The position numbers and the translations under genes were made by a program. Below the pieces are notes generated by a model, which searched no databases, was not told the origin of the DNA, and saw only the letters and a program-made list of their open reading frames with translations. Shown piece by piece: positions 8,792 through 16,647 of a DNA stretch of 64,000 nt. Source of the stretch: Alteromonas sp. BMJM2 (GTDB lineage: Bacteria; Pseudomonadota; Gammaproteobacteria; Enterobacterales; Alteromonadaceae); the NCBI RefSeq assembly GCF_027257845.1, contig NZ_JAPVOT010000004.1:124001-188000 (forward strand). The letters are read 5' to 3'. Every line of letters begins with the position of its first letter. Within the stretch, counting starts at the first letter, position 1.

Positions 8792-9532
8792 CTAAAGTGT
8801 GCTAACTGGGCTTTGCAATACGCCACTGCTGCTAACATTTGATTCAATGTCGCTCCAACGTAGTGTTCGCTCATAAGATCCTTCGTTGGTTTTATATCGA
8901 TAAACGGTGGTGGAGAGCGAGAGAGATTCGGGCTCAAAGGTTTCAGGGAGCGAAAAGTCTACGCTCACTGCTTGGAAGTAGCGGAAGCGATACGTAATGT
9001 CATTGCCAATAAAGTTATCATCGTTTGACTTATACGCCACGGCCTTTCCTCCCTGCTCCCCTTTTATACTCAGCTGAAGCGAACCGTTAATGACAGATTT
9101 CTGCTGAGTCGGCTGTAGCAATACCATTCGCAACTGATAGTTATTATCGCCAAGTGAAAATAGTTCAATATAATCGGCAACGAATATTCTGTCAGACTTC
9201 TCAGGCGCAACTACTCTCTCGTAGAAAGTCAGTAGCTGCTGCTGCTCTTCAAGCTGTTGCTTTGTCTCGACAAGTGTTTTTGTAAGCGACTCATTCTCAA
9301 GTTGCGTGAGTTCCATTTCTACATCTAACTGATTCACACGCGTGGTCAGCTTATTATTGTCTTTGGACAGGATGGCGATAGTTTCTTTTTGCGCTTTCAC
9401 AATTAACCCATCGCCTTTGTCTATATAACGCGCTAACTGAAAGCCGAAGCCAAGCATCATCAGCATTAGAAACGCGACTAACAAAGCGAATTTATGATTG
9501 CCTAGAAGGGATTTAAGTTGGTCTGTAGTCAT
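8792..9532 (-). CDS. Membrane-anchored coiled-coil protein, uncharacterised (DUF6776-like)
   Basis: 246 residues. One transmembrane segment near the N-terminus (about 14-34, rich in L, M and F) is followed by a predicted coiled coil of about 60 residues (about 50-112, many K/E/Q/L heptads). A beta-rich C-terminal domain follows (about 115-235) with alternating hydrophobic strands. The topology suggests an inner-membrane anchor with a periplasmic coiled coil and globular domain. It resembles the uncharacterised gammaproteobacterial family I recall as DUF6776; I cannot confirm the family without a search. It lies tail-to-tail with azurin and divergent from the ClC gene. Confidence 0.75.
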   Translation of the reverse strand: MTTDQLKSLLGNHKFALLVAFLMLMMLGFGFQLARYIDKGDGLIVKAQKETIAILSKDNNKLTTRVNQLDVEMELTQLENESLTKTLVETKQQLEEQQQLLTFYERVVAPEKSDRIFVADYIELFSLGDNNYQLRMVLLQPTQQKSVINGSLQLSIKGEQGGKAVAYKSNDDNFIGNDITYRFRYFQAVSVDFSLPETFEPESLSLSTTVYRYKTNEGSYERTLRWSDIESNVSSSGVLQSPVSTL

Positions 9533-9651
9533 GGTTGGCTGTATTCAAATAGTGTTCAATGCTGATTGCTGCTAAGTCTATATTCTTAACATTATGAAAT
9601 TTAAGTGGTTGTGGTAAGCTTTATAGCACAATTACTTTACTGTACCACATC

Positions 9652-11328
9652 ATGCGCTTTCAGGCTTTACGACAGGAAGTGGCTCACCCACGCACATCGG
9701 TTCAATTATGCCTTTTGGGCATTGTTGGCGGAACCCTTGCTGCGCTTATCATTATTCTGTTTCGCCTGTGCGTTGAATGGATACGGGAGAGCGGCGTAGA
9801 CACATTACAGTCGTGGTTGATTCACGATTGGTTGGTGTGGTTACTCATGCCGCTTATCAGTGTAGCGATTATTCTTTTCATTGCATTTTTAACCGGGTTC
9901 AAACATTATCGGCTTGGAATTCCCTTCGTTATTCACCGGGTAAAATACTTTTACGGCAACATCCCCTTTCGAACCACAATCAACCAATTTTTTGGTGGCA
10001 TGCTCGCGCTGGCTGGCGGGTTTGTGGTTGGCAGAGAAGGTCCTTCGGTGCACATGGGGGCATCGAGCAGCGGTCTGTTAGGTCAGTGGTTGCGATTGCC
10101 CTATAACAGTATAAGAATTCTTGTTGGCTGCGGCATCGCAGCAGGTATTTCCGCCTCGTTTAATACTCCTTTCGCTGCCGTCATTTTCGTGATGGAAGTG
10201 GTATTAAGAGAGTATAAAATTCACATTTTTGTACCTATTATGCTTGCAGCGGCCTGCGGCTCGGTGCTTGCGCGTAGCGTATTTGGTGAGGTCAATGAAC
10301 TCTCCTTTCTCTCATTCACCGCGTTTAGTCAGTGGATGTATTTGTATCTAGTCGTACTGGGTATATTGCTTGGCATGTTAGCGACCTTGTTCAACCGACA
10401 GTTAATGCGGGTGATGACGTGGTTCAGACCTGTATCCATGGTGTGGCGTTTAATTCTTGCCGCGTGTATCACCGGAACCGTAGGCGCATTACTTCCAGAA
10501 GCTCTTGGCGCCAATTTTATAGACGTAGAGCACCTCTTCGACAGCAACCCCGGCACACTGCTGTTAGTGGCTGTGCTGGTGTTTAAAGTCATTCTTGCTG
10601 TCTTTGCCATTGGACTTGGAGTTCCAGGCGGCATAATTGGCCCCGTAATGGTTATTGGCATGCTCGCTGGCGCAGTGCTGCTATTGCCGTTGTCATACTT
10701 CATCAATGTGCCCGAATTCACCAATAGTTTTGCTCTTTTAGGGATAGCAGGCATGCTTACCGCAGTATTGCATGCTCCCTTAGCTGCGCTATCTGCCGTA
10801 ATGGAGCTGTCTTACAGCCCTCAAATTATACTTCCAGCAATGCTGGTTATTGTTCCGGCTTACGTTACCTCAACGCAATTTTTTAAAAATCGGTCTATTT
10901 TTATTCTTCAGCTCGACTATCAGAATCTTCCCTATGCAATATCGTCAATACGAGAGGCATTGGAAAAAACGGGAGTGCTAGCGGCTATGGATACGGATTA
11001 TAAGCTGTTCAACGATGCGCCAGAAAAAGCGCTCACCAATTTCTTAGAAAACGAGCCTACAAAAATAGTGGTGCAACAGTCTAAATTTGAAATCGATGTG
11101 CAGTATAAGCTGGTTCAATATAACGTAAGCTTAGATCACGACGCTACTGCCCTAAGTTACTATCAGATGGAGGGGCTTAGCGCGCAGTCGACACTGCATG
11201 AAGTGTACGAACATCTTAAAAAATCGCGTTCTGGCGCAGTTTATATTTACGACCAAGACTTTAACGATATCATTGGCGTTATTACCTGGAACATTCTCCA
11301 AAGCTTTTTACAAAAGGCAAATTACTAA
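9652..11328 (+). CDS. ClC-family chloride channel or Cl-/H+ antiporter with C-terminal CBS pair
   Basis: 558-residue inner-membrane protein with about ten to twelve hydrophobic segments over residues 20-410. The GREGPSVHMG motif (about 122-131) contains the gating glutamate of ClC proteins. The first ion-binding loop reads RLGIPFV instead of GSGIP, and the later loop reads GVPGGIIGPVM in place of GxFxP, so this is a divergent subfamily. Residues after about 430 form a soluble domain resembling two CBS motifs, which in ClCs bind adenine nucleotides. hemJ starts two bases after its stop, so the two are cotranscribed. Whether it is a channel or an exchanger cannot be settled from sequence reading alone. 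Confidence 0.92.
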   Translation: MRFQALRQEVAHPRTSVQLCLLGIVGGTLAALIIILFRLCVEWIRESGVDTLQSWLIHDWLVWLLMPLISVAIILFIAFLTGFKHYRLGIPFVIHRVKYFYGNIPFRTTINQFFGGMLALAGGFVVGREGPSVHMGASSSGLLGQWLRLPYNSIRILVGCGIAAGISASFNTPFAAVIFVMEVVLREYKIHIFVPIMLAAACGSVLARSVFGEVNELSFLSFTAFSQWMYLYLVVLGILLGMLATLFNRQLMRVMTWFRPVSMVWRLILAACITGTVGALLPEALGANFIDVEHLFDSNPGTLLLVAVLVFKVILAVFAIGLGVPGGIIGPVMVIGMLAGAVLLLPLSYFINVPEFTNSFALLGIAGMLTAVLHAPLAALSAVMELSYSPQIILPAMLVIVPAYVTSTQFFKNRSIFILQLDYQNLPYAISSIREALEKTGVLAAMDTDYKLFNDAPEKALTNFLENEPTKIVVQQSKFEIDVQYKLVQYNVSLDHDATALSYYQMEGLSAQSTLHEVYEHLKKSRSGAVYIYDQDFNDIIGVITWNILQSFLQKANY

Positions 11329-11329
11329 T

Positions 11330-11758
11330 ATGCACATTTTATGGTTTAAGGCGCTTCATCTCTTTTTTATGTTGGCGTGGATGGCTGGCCTTTTCTACTT
11401 ACCTCGCCTCTTCGTTTATCACGCTACGACCAAGTCACAAATAGTGAAAGACGAATTTAAAGTTATGGAGCGACGCCTTTGGTATTTTGTTACGCCCTTT
11501 GCGCTTCTCACACTGGCCTTTGGTATTGCGCTTATCGTCAGTTACGGTGGTGCGTGGTTTAAAGCATCGGGATGGCTGCATATAAAAATTCTTCTTTTAC
11601 TTGCCATTTATGGTTATCACTTCTATTTATTTAAATTAATGAAGCAATTTGCTAGAGATGAAAATACCCATACGCCTCGCTTTTATCGCATATTAAATGA
11701 AGCGCCGGTGTTGATTATCTTCGCAGTGGTATGCCTTGCTATTTTGAAGCCTTTTTAA
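11330..11758 (+). CDS. hemJ: Protoporphyrinogen IX oxidase HemJ
   Basis: 142-residue membrane protein of the HemJ (UPF0093) family, which converts protoporphyrinogen IX to protoporphyrin IX in haem synthesis. The N-terminal WFKALHLFFMLAWMAGLFYL segment carries the conserved His (H10) and GLFYLPR. Four hydrophobic helices are visible (about 5-25, 50-75, 80-103, 120-140). The start is the ATG at 11330, two bases after the ClC stop; a longer frame starting upstream at 11198 would lie inside the ClC gene and is unlikely. Length matches the family. Confidence 0.93.
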   Translation: MHILWFKALHLFFMLAWMAGLFYLPRLFVYHATTKSQIVKDEFKVMERRLWYFVTPFALLTLAFGIALIVSYGGAWFKASGWLHIKILLLLAIYGYHFYLFKLMKQFARDENTHTPRFYRILNEAPVLIIFAVVCLAILKPF

Positions 11759-12142
11759 CACCTAATGCTTCACGTGCGTCTCTAACCTTATACAAGCGAA
11801 TGCAAAGTAAATGGATGAGACACTAAACGGCGAGCAAAATGCGATATGCGGTATGCGGTATGCGGCCTAGTAAAGCAGAAAAGTGGTAAAGTAAGAGAGC
11901 AGTAAAGAGATGGCGTAGTAGACTAGCAAAGCACTGTCGCAATAGCTGCGACAAAGGAAGTTCGACTTATTGCAGCTTAATACGTTCAATTGCAGTGTCA
12001 CATTCAATTTCTAGGTCTATGATAACGTTTGTGATAGAAACTAGGCCACGTTGCCTCAGTACTCAGTACTCAGTCATTTGAAGTAATGCTTTAGGAACAC
12101 AAACTTCACGTTCGCACGTAACGCTAAAATACAGGGAAAACC
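11759..12142. other. Intergenic region with short tandem repeats
   Basis: 384 bases without a recognisable gene. They hold three perfect 7-bp copies of TATGCGG at 11845-11865, a duplicated AGTACTC near 12057-12072 and the likely promoter of the small gene at 12143. No clear terminator or RNA gene was seen. Confidence 0.5.
11845..11865. repeat. Three 7-bp tandem repeats (TATGCGG)
   Basis: Perfect copies at 11845, 11852 and 11859, preceded by a degenerate AATGCGA unit. This is a short microsatellite-like repeat in non-coding DNA. Confidence 0.85.
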
Positions 12143-12334
12143 ATGGACGACAGTAATCAACACTTGAAAGAGTTATTGAAGCAAACCGACATTGCATTTA
12201 AAGCCCTTATGCGTGAGCCCAACTCGCTACCACTTAATCAGCAGTATGAAGAAGCGAAAGTAGCGCTCGATACCTACACCTCTTCACTCAAACAAACCCT
12301 GAGTGAAAAATGCCTTCAACAACGACATCGCTAG
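12143..12334 (+). CDS. Small hypothetical protein, helical
   Basis: 63 codons starting with ATG after an AGGGAAAACC stretch that can serve as a ribosome site. The product is hydrophilic, predicted to be helical, without signal peptide or cysteine-rich motifs except a single Cys near the end. It resembles no family I know. It ends 23 bases before the stop of the convergent YecA-like gene. The good start region and absence of a better frame on the other strand support it as a real small gene, but only moderately. Confidence 0.5.
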   Translation: MDDSNQHLKELLKQTDIAFKALMREPNSLPLNQQYEEAKVALDTYTSSLKQTLSEKCLQQRHR

Positions 12335-12356
12335 CGGTCACTATAAGGGCTGTGCC

Positions 12357-13058
12357 CTAGAACTTGTCGCCCATTGGTTCAGCAAAGGTCTCGAACTGGT
12401 TAGGCAGAGCGCACGCCAAATCACCGGCAAGGTTGGTGTAGTCTTTAAGTAATGCGGGTAGTTGCTGAATAAGTAAGGGCAAATTCTCGCTAAGTTGTGT
12501 GACTTGTTCTGCACTTCTTTGCTGGTACGCAAGCTCTATGTTCGCCAGCGTTGAAAACATCTTCAAACACCGTGTGAGTCGTGCTTCTGGTGGCTCACTA
12601 ATACCCTTTTTCTCACCTAAGTCCGTGTCAATATTACTCTCTTTTTTTTCTGCTTGCTGCCACGCGTTTTGCCATACTGATTCCACGTTTTTGTGAACGA
12701 ACAATAAACCGGTTAGCCATTGTGATAGGGCATAGCTTGGCCGTTTGGTGTCACCTTTAGACTCAACACCATCCACACAATAAGGCGGCAATGCAATACG
12801 ACCTTGACGCATATAGTCTAAATGAGAACGCAAGCCATTCATCAGTGTATCGGCCAAAATATCCACATCGCTGTCTACTAGTCGACTAGAGCCACTTTGA
12901 ATAAGCCAGGGCATCCATTGTTCTGGCATGGGTATTTCAGGGCATGCAGCAACAGCAAAAATCATTCCATCCACCTTCTCTACGCAAGGTAATACGCTGC
13001 GAAAACTGTCTTGTTCTATTACAGGTTTTATAATTTCTATTGGTAATGACTCTTTCAC
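12357..13058 (-). CDS. YecA/YgfB-like (UPF0149) family protein
   Basis: 233-residue soluble protein. Residues about 24-52 (EKVDGMIFAVAACPEIPMP followed by EQW) match the DGLLTAV...PEQW segment of E. coli YecA. Residues about 108-125 (LSQWLTGLLFVHKNVESVW) match the EWCxGFxxG segment of UPF0149. The C-terminal SEC-C zinc motif of YecA is absent, and the C-terminal half is a helical extension of unknown role. The molecular function of UPF0149 proteins is poorly known. It is convergent with the small gene at 12143 and divergent from the Nramp-like gene. Confidence 0.72.
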   Translation of the reverse strand: MKESLPIEIIKPVIEQDSFRSVLPCVEKVDGMIFAVAACPEIPMPEQWMPWLIQSGSSRLVDSDVDILADTLMNGLRSHLDYMRQGRIALPPYCVDGVESKGDTKRPSYALSQWLTGLLFVHKNVESVWQNAWQQAEKKESNIDTDLGEKKGISEPPEARLTRCLKMFSTLANIELAYQQRSAEQVTQLSENLPLLIQQLPALLKDYTNLAGDLACALPNQFETFAEPMGDKF

Positions 13059-13201
13059 GGCTTCTTCTCATTTTCGTTTGCGTTATGATTTTTGAAACGT
13101 TAGGCTGCGCGCCTTTTTTAATATTGATATTAAATAGCGCAGACTGCTTTTTATGTTTCGGGCCTGTCTACCTATTGTCTGTCTAGCTGTTATCATACTA
13201 G

Positions 13202-13261
13202 GGCGTATTGATCTTTGCTGTACATTTAGCCCAAAACTCGTACAACAAAGATAAACACGCC
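13202..13261 (+). promoter_or_regulatory. Interrupted palindrome in the leader of the Nramp-like gene
   Basis: Arms GGCGT/ACGCC, ATCTTTG/CAAAGAT and GTAC/GTAC are nested symmetrically with equal-sized interruptions (4/4 and 2/2) around a 16-base centre, ending 30 bases before the start codon. It could be an RNA leader hairpin or a protein operator. No known metal riboswitch (for example yybP-ykoY) was recognised. Confidence 0.5.
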
Positions 13262-13291
13262 TTGGCAAAACATAACTAAGAGTCGTTGCAA

Positions 13292-14488
13292 ATGGCAAAA
13301 GATAAATCAGGATATATCATCGCAGCCGCCTTTATTGGCCCCGGCACTGTTACCACCGCCAGTTTAGCAGGCGCAAATTTTGGTTTTCACCTTGTATGGG
13401 CGCTGATTTTTTCTGTTTTCGCAACCATTGTTTTGCAAGATATGGCCGCTCGACTCGGTGTGGCAACAGGTCAAGGCCTTGCCGGCGCTATGAAAGACAT
13501 GGCCTATAAACCATGGCTTAAAACGGTATTTGTTGTGCTTATTGTAAGTGCCATTGGTATTGGAAATGCCGCTTACGAATCTGGAAACTTAACAGGGGCT
13601 GCTATTGGCCTTGATGCATTTTTCAGTATTGGTATTGGCCCTTGGGCCAGTATTTTAGGTGCCATTGCCATTATTCTTCTGTACTCTGGTAGCTACCAGT
13701 GGATAGAAACCGTGCTGGTTTATTTAGTCTTTATTATGGCTGGGGTATTTTTAATAACCCTTCTCGTCGCCAAACCCGACCTATCGGCTATGTTCAGTCA
13801 GTTAACATCACCTAAGCTTAACAGCGATGCCATTACTACCGTACTGGCGTTAATCGGTACAACTATAGTCCCCTACAATTTGTTTTTGCACGCCAGCCTT
13901 GTTGCTAAATCCTCTAAGGGACAAGATAAGCAGCAAGCGGTTGTTGCCTGTCGAAGCCAGTCAGCAAGAGCCATCAGCATGGGCGGCCTTATCACCCTAA
14001 TTGTCATGGCAACTGCCATGATGGCATTTTTCAATCAAGCGGCCACCATGGATGCTAGTAATATGGGTGAGCAGCTAAAGCCTGTTCTTGGCGATAAAGC
14101 GCAGTGGTTCTTTGCCTTAGGTTTATTCTCAGCGGGTTTAACTAGCGCTATTACCGCACCGTTAGCTGCGGCCTATGCGGTAACAGGTGCATTAGGCTTA
14201 AGCGATGACATGAAGAGCAAAAGCTTCAAAGCGGTGTGGATGGTGATTATTTTGGTCGGGGTAAGTGTAGCCGCTCTTGGTTTTAAGCCTTTACCAGCCA
14301 TATTGTTCGCCCAGGCGACTAACGCGCTGTTACTTCCCGTTATCGCTATCTTCCTACTGGTAGTTATGAATAAAAGTCAGGCTTTAGGCGCGTTTAAGAA
14401 CTCTTGGATGAGCAATGCTGCCGGTATTATTGTGGTTGGCACCGTTGTGGGCTTGGGCTGCTATAAATTGTTGAAAGTTTTTAGCTAG
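13292..14488 (+). CDS. Nramp-family divalent cation transporter homologue with altered TM1 motif
   Basis: 398-residue inner-membrane protein with about eleven hydrophobic helices, in the LeuT-fold Nramp family (metal/H+ symport). The TM1 motif, DPGN in canonical Nramp/MntH proteins, reads GPGT here (residues 17-20), so the aspartate and asparagine that ligate Mn2+/Fe2+ and help couple protons are both absent. The TM6 segment reads TTIVPYNLFLHASLV, keeping the proline break but with V-P-Y in place of M-P-H. Substrate and coupling may therefore differ from MntH. The start is the ATG at 13292, with AAGAG eight bases upstream, rather than the TTG at 13286. The gene is alone and ends at a strong hairpin. 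Confidence 0.88.
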   Translation: MAKDKSGYIIAAAFIGPGTVTTASLAGANFGFHLVWALIFSVFATIVLQDMAARLGVATGQGLAGAMKDMAYKPWLKTVFVVLIVSAIGIGNAAYESGNLTGAAIGLDAFFSIGIGPWASILGAIAIILLYSGSYQWIETVLVYLVFIMAGVFLITLLVAKPDLSAMFSQLTSPKLNSDAITTVLALIGTTIVPYNLFLHASLVAKSSKGQDKQQAVVACRSQSARAISMGGLITLIVMATAMMAFFNQAATMDASNMGEQLKPVLGDKAQWFFALGLFSAGLTSAITAPLAAAYAVTGALGLSDDMKSKSFKAVWMVIILVGVSVAALGFKPLPAILFAQATNALLLPVIAIFLLVVMNKSQALGAFKNSWMSNAAGIIVVGTVVGLGCYKLLKVFS

Positions 14489-14612
14489 CCTATTTTTTAC
14501 AAAGGCGCTTTGAGCGTTATAAAAGGTTTTGCTGCAACATAGACACAATTGGCGCAGCGATTTATGCCAACGTGATATCAACACAATTTCACGAAACTCA
14601 GTATCACCAAAA

Positions 14613-14645
14613 AAGAAAGCCTTGTCGCGATGACAAGGCTTTCTT
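14613..14645. terminator. Bidirectional intrinsic terminator
   Basis: Perfect 14-bp stem AAGAAAGCCTTGTC / GACAAGGCTTTCTT with a 5-base loop. It lies between the Nramp-like gene (plus) and the C-S lyase gene (minus), with A-rich and T-rich flanks suitable for both strands. Confidence 0.85.
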
Positions 14646-14710
14646 GTTATAAATTAACGCGCCAGAGCTAATTTAAATGCTCTTTTTAAACGCTGCTTTT
14701 ATACAATCTT

Positions 14711-15862
14711 TTATGAGCCCAGACGAGCCAATATATCCTCTAGCATGTCTCGACTACAGCCAAAGTTTATTCGAAAATGATCAGCCTTATGAAAGTCTAT
14801 GCCCGGAGATGGACCCACACCCTTTTGTTCTGCCCACGTTTGCACGTTGTCAACGCCCAGCCCACTTGCATCTACCCATGCCAAAAAGGTGGCATCGGCT
14901 TTTAACATGCTAAGCCCGTCGATGTTATTGATAGCCTCATACACTCTGTCTCGATTAACACGAAGATAGTCGAGTTCTTGTTGGTACCAGTCGTCACATT
15001 GTGTGAAAGCTGCTTCAGTGGCGGCTAAGCCCAATACGTTCACCCATGGAACAATGCCTGCCGCTGCATTAGTGAATGACTGCCTAAGAGTTTTACTTGG
15101 AATGATGGCGAAAGACGTTCCAAGGCCTGCAATGTTGAACGTTTTACTTGCCGCCATAAGGGTAACGCTGTTGTCAGCGAGTGACGCTTCGCGACCGGCT
15201 GGGATATGCTTCTTTCCCTTCTCTAAAATGAGATCGCAATGAATCTCATCAGAACACAGTTTCACATTATTTTTGCTGCAAATATCAGCTATTCGGTCTA
15301 TTTCCGCTTGCGTTAACACCGTACCTACAGGGTTCATGGGGTTACACAAAATGAAGAGCGTACATTTTGGATCGGCAGCTTCGCGCTCAAGGGCATCAAA
15401 ATCCAGTGTGTGACGGGGATTATCACCATCACTTTCTGTGTCGATAACCGTACCAATATCCACCCGCTCTAATCCGTTAAGCTTGGGAGCAGCTAAAAGC
15501 GGCGGATAGTTAGGGGTTTGAATGAGTACTTTGTCACCCGTATTGCAGTATGCTTTACACGCTGTGTTAAACGCTGGCACCACGCCTGGCGTCCATACCA
15601 ACCACTCAGGTTCAATATGCCAATCGTGCTTCTCTTTTAGCCAACGTACTACTGCATTAATAGCACTGGTGTGTTGTGCAGGGAGCATGTAACCCATGTT
15701 GCCATGTGCAACTTGCGCCGAAATAGCATCGAGTATGGGCTGGGCACAAGAAAATTCAGTATCCGCTACCCAAGCCGGAATAATGTCTTTGCCCTTATAT
15801 TTCTGCCATTTAAATGAATGGGTATCTTTACGAGAAGGAGTATTATCAAATAATGCGCTCAC
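14711..15862 (-). CDS. PatB/MalY-type PLP-dependent C-S lyase (cystathionine beta-lyase family)
   Basis: 383-residue class I/II aminotransferase-fold enzyme expected to cleave C-S bonds of cystathionine, cysteine or related thioethers to pyruvate, ammonia and a thiol. The PLP lysine lies in SKTFNIAGLGTSF (about residue 230). CNPMNPVGTVLT, SDEIHCDL and the C-terminal RINFGCSR arginine motif are present. I place the start at GTG 15862 (VSALFDNTPSRKD), which has AGGAT seven bases upstream; the longer frame begins without homology or a ribosome site. It could also be annotated as a plain aminotransferase, but the PatB/MalY pattern (WVADTEF early in the chain) is clear. Confidence 0.9.
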   Translation of the reverse strand: MSALFDNTPSRKDTHSFKWQKYKGKDIIPAWVADTEFSCAQPILDAISAQVAHGNMGYMLPAQHTSAINAVVRWLKEKHDWHIEPEWLVWTPGVVPAFNTACKAYCNTGDKVLIQTPNYPPLLAAPKLNGLERVDIGTVIDTESDGDNPRHTLDFDALEREAADPKCTLFILCNPMNPVGTVLTQAEIDRIADICSKNNVKLCSDEIHCDLILEKGKKHIPAGREASLADNSVTLMAASKTFNIAGLGTSFAIIPSKTLRQSFTNAAAGIVPWVNVLGLAATEAAFTQCDDWYQQELDYLRVNRDRVYEAINNIDGLSMLKADATFLAWVDASGLGVDNVQTWAEQKGVGPSPGIDFHKADHFRINFGCSRDMLEDILARLGS

Positions 15863-16010
15863 ACTACATCCTGTTGCCGAGAAAGTTATGCGTTGAGTGT
15901 AAATTTTTGCATCATGAGAAACTAGGGCAAACAACAACTTTCCCTATAACAATTTGTACTTAATTAGGACTAGCTGGAAAGTGATGGAGCGTATCGAGGT
16001 TTGCTGTTGC

Positions 16011-16388
16011 TTAATTTAACGCTGCTGTCACTTTGGTAGATGTTGCGACGAGTTCCTCCATTTTAATGGGTTTAGCGAGGAAGCCGGCTACCTTTAGTTT
16101 TACTGCAGCTAACACAAGCGCCTTATTTGGGTCGGCGCTTATCAACAGAAAAGGAATATCTAACCCGTTCGCACGGCATACCTTTAACAAGCTTAGGCCG
16201 TCATAATCAGGCATGACTTGGTCGCTTATAACCAAATTAAGAGAATCGGGGGTTTGCTGTAACAGAAAATCTCGGGCCAACTTGCTTCTGCTAAAAGGAT
16301 AAACCGTTGCATTAAGTTCGGTTTCAAGAGTGACAGTGATTAAATCGAGAGTGATGAGATCATCTTCAATAACAGCGACAGATAGCAT
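16011..16388 (-). CDS. Single-domain response regulator
   Basis: 125-residue stand-alone receiver domain. EDD near residues 8-10, phospho-acceptor Asp in LVISDQVMPDYDG (about 54) and the conserved Lys in FLAKPIKMEEL (about 106) are all present. The start is the ATG at 16388, preceded by AGAGG; an upstream in-frame ATG at 16412 lacks this. No output domain, so it probably acts by protein contact like CheY or passes phosphate in a relay. No kinase gene is adjacent. It lies between the C-S lyase and typA genes. Confidence 0.9.
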   Translation of the reverse strand: MLSVAVIEDDLITLDLITVTLETELNATVYPFSRSKLARDFLLQQTPDSLNLVISDQVMPDYDGLSLLKVCRANGLDIPFLLISADPNKALVLAAVKLKVAGFLAKPIKMEELVATSTKVTAALN

Positions 16389-16587
16389 TACAAACCTCTC
16401 AAGAAATGCCATTTAGTTAGGCAGCCCATAGCAACAATGACTTAAAGTGTAGGGTCAAATAGCCAAAATGGCTACTCACCTTTGGTAGAAGTTTGTCTAA
16501 TTTTTACATCGTTCATTCTTCAATCATCATGGGTTTAAACGTTATGGTTTTGAGCACCGTGCATTCAAATATCAGAGAAACAAAAAC

Positions 16588-16616
16588 AAAAATGCCAACA
16601 CGAGGTTGGCATTTTT
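16588..16616 (-). terminator. typA terminator
   Basis: Twelve-bp stem AAAAATGCCAAC / GTTGGCATTTTT with a 5-base loop, 32 bases past the typA stop. A T-run follows on the minus strand, and the element could also work in the other direction. Confidence 0.85.
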
Positions 16617-16647
16617 TAACGTTTAAGCGATGAGACTATCGCGTTAA

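Noticed and set aside
10329-10754. Minus-strand 141-codon frame within the ClC gene
   Set aside because: Low-complexity Thr/Pro/Ser shadow of conserved membrane helices on the other strand.
11198-11329. Upstream extension of hemJ
   Set aside because: It would lie inside the end of the ClC gene; the ATG at 11330 gives the exact family length.
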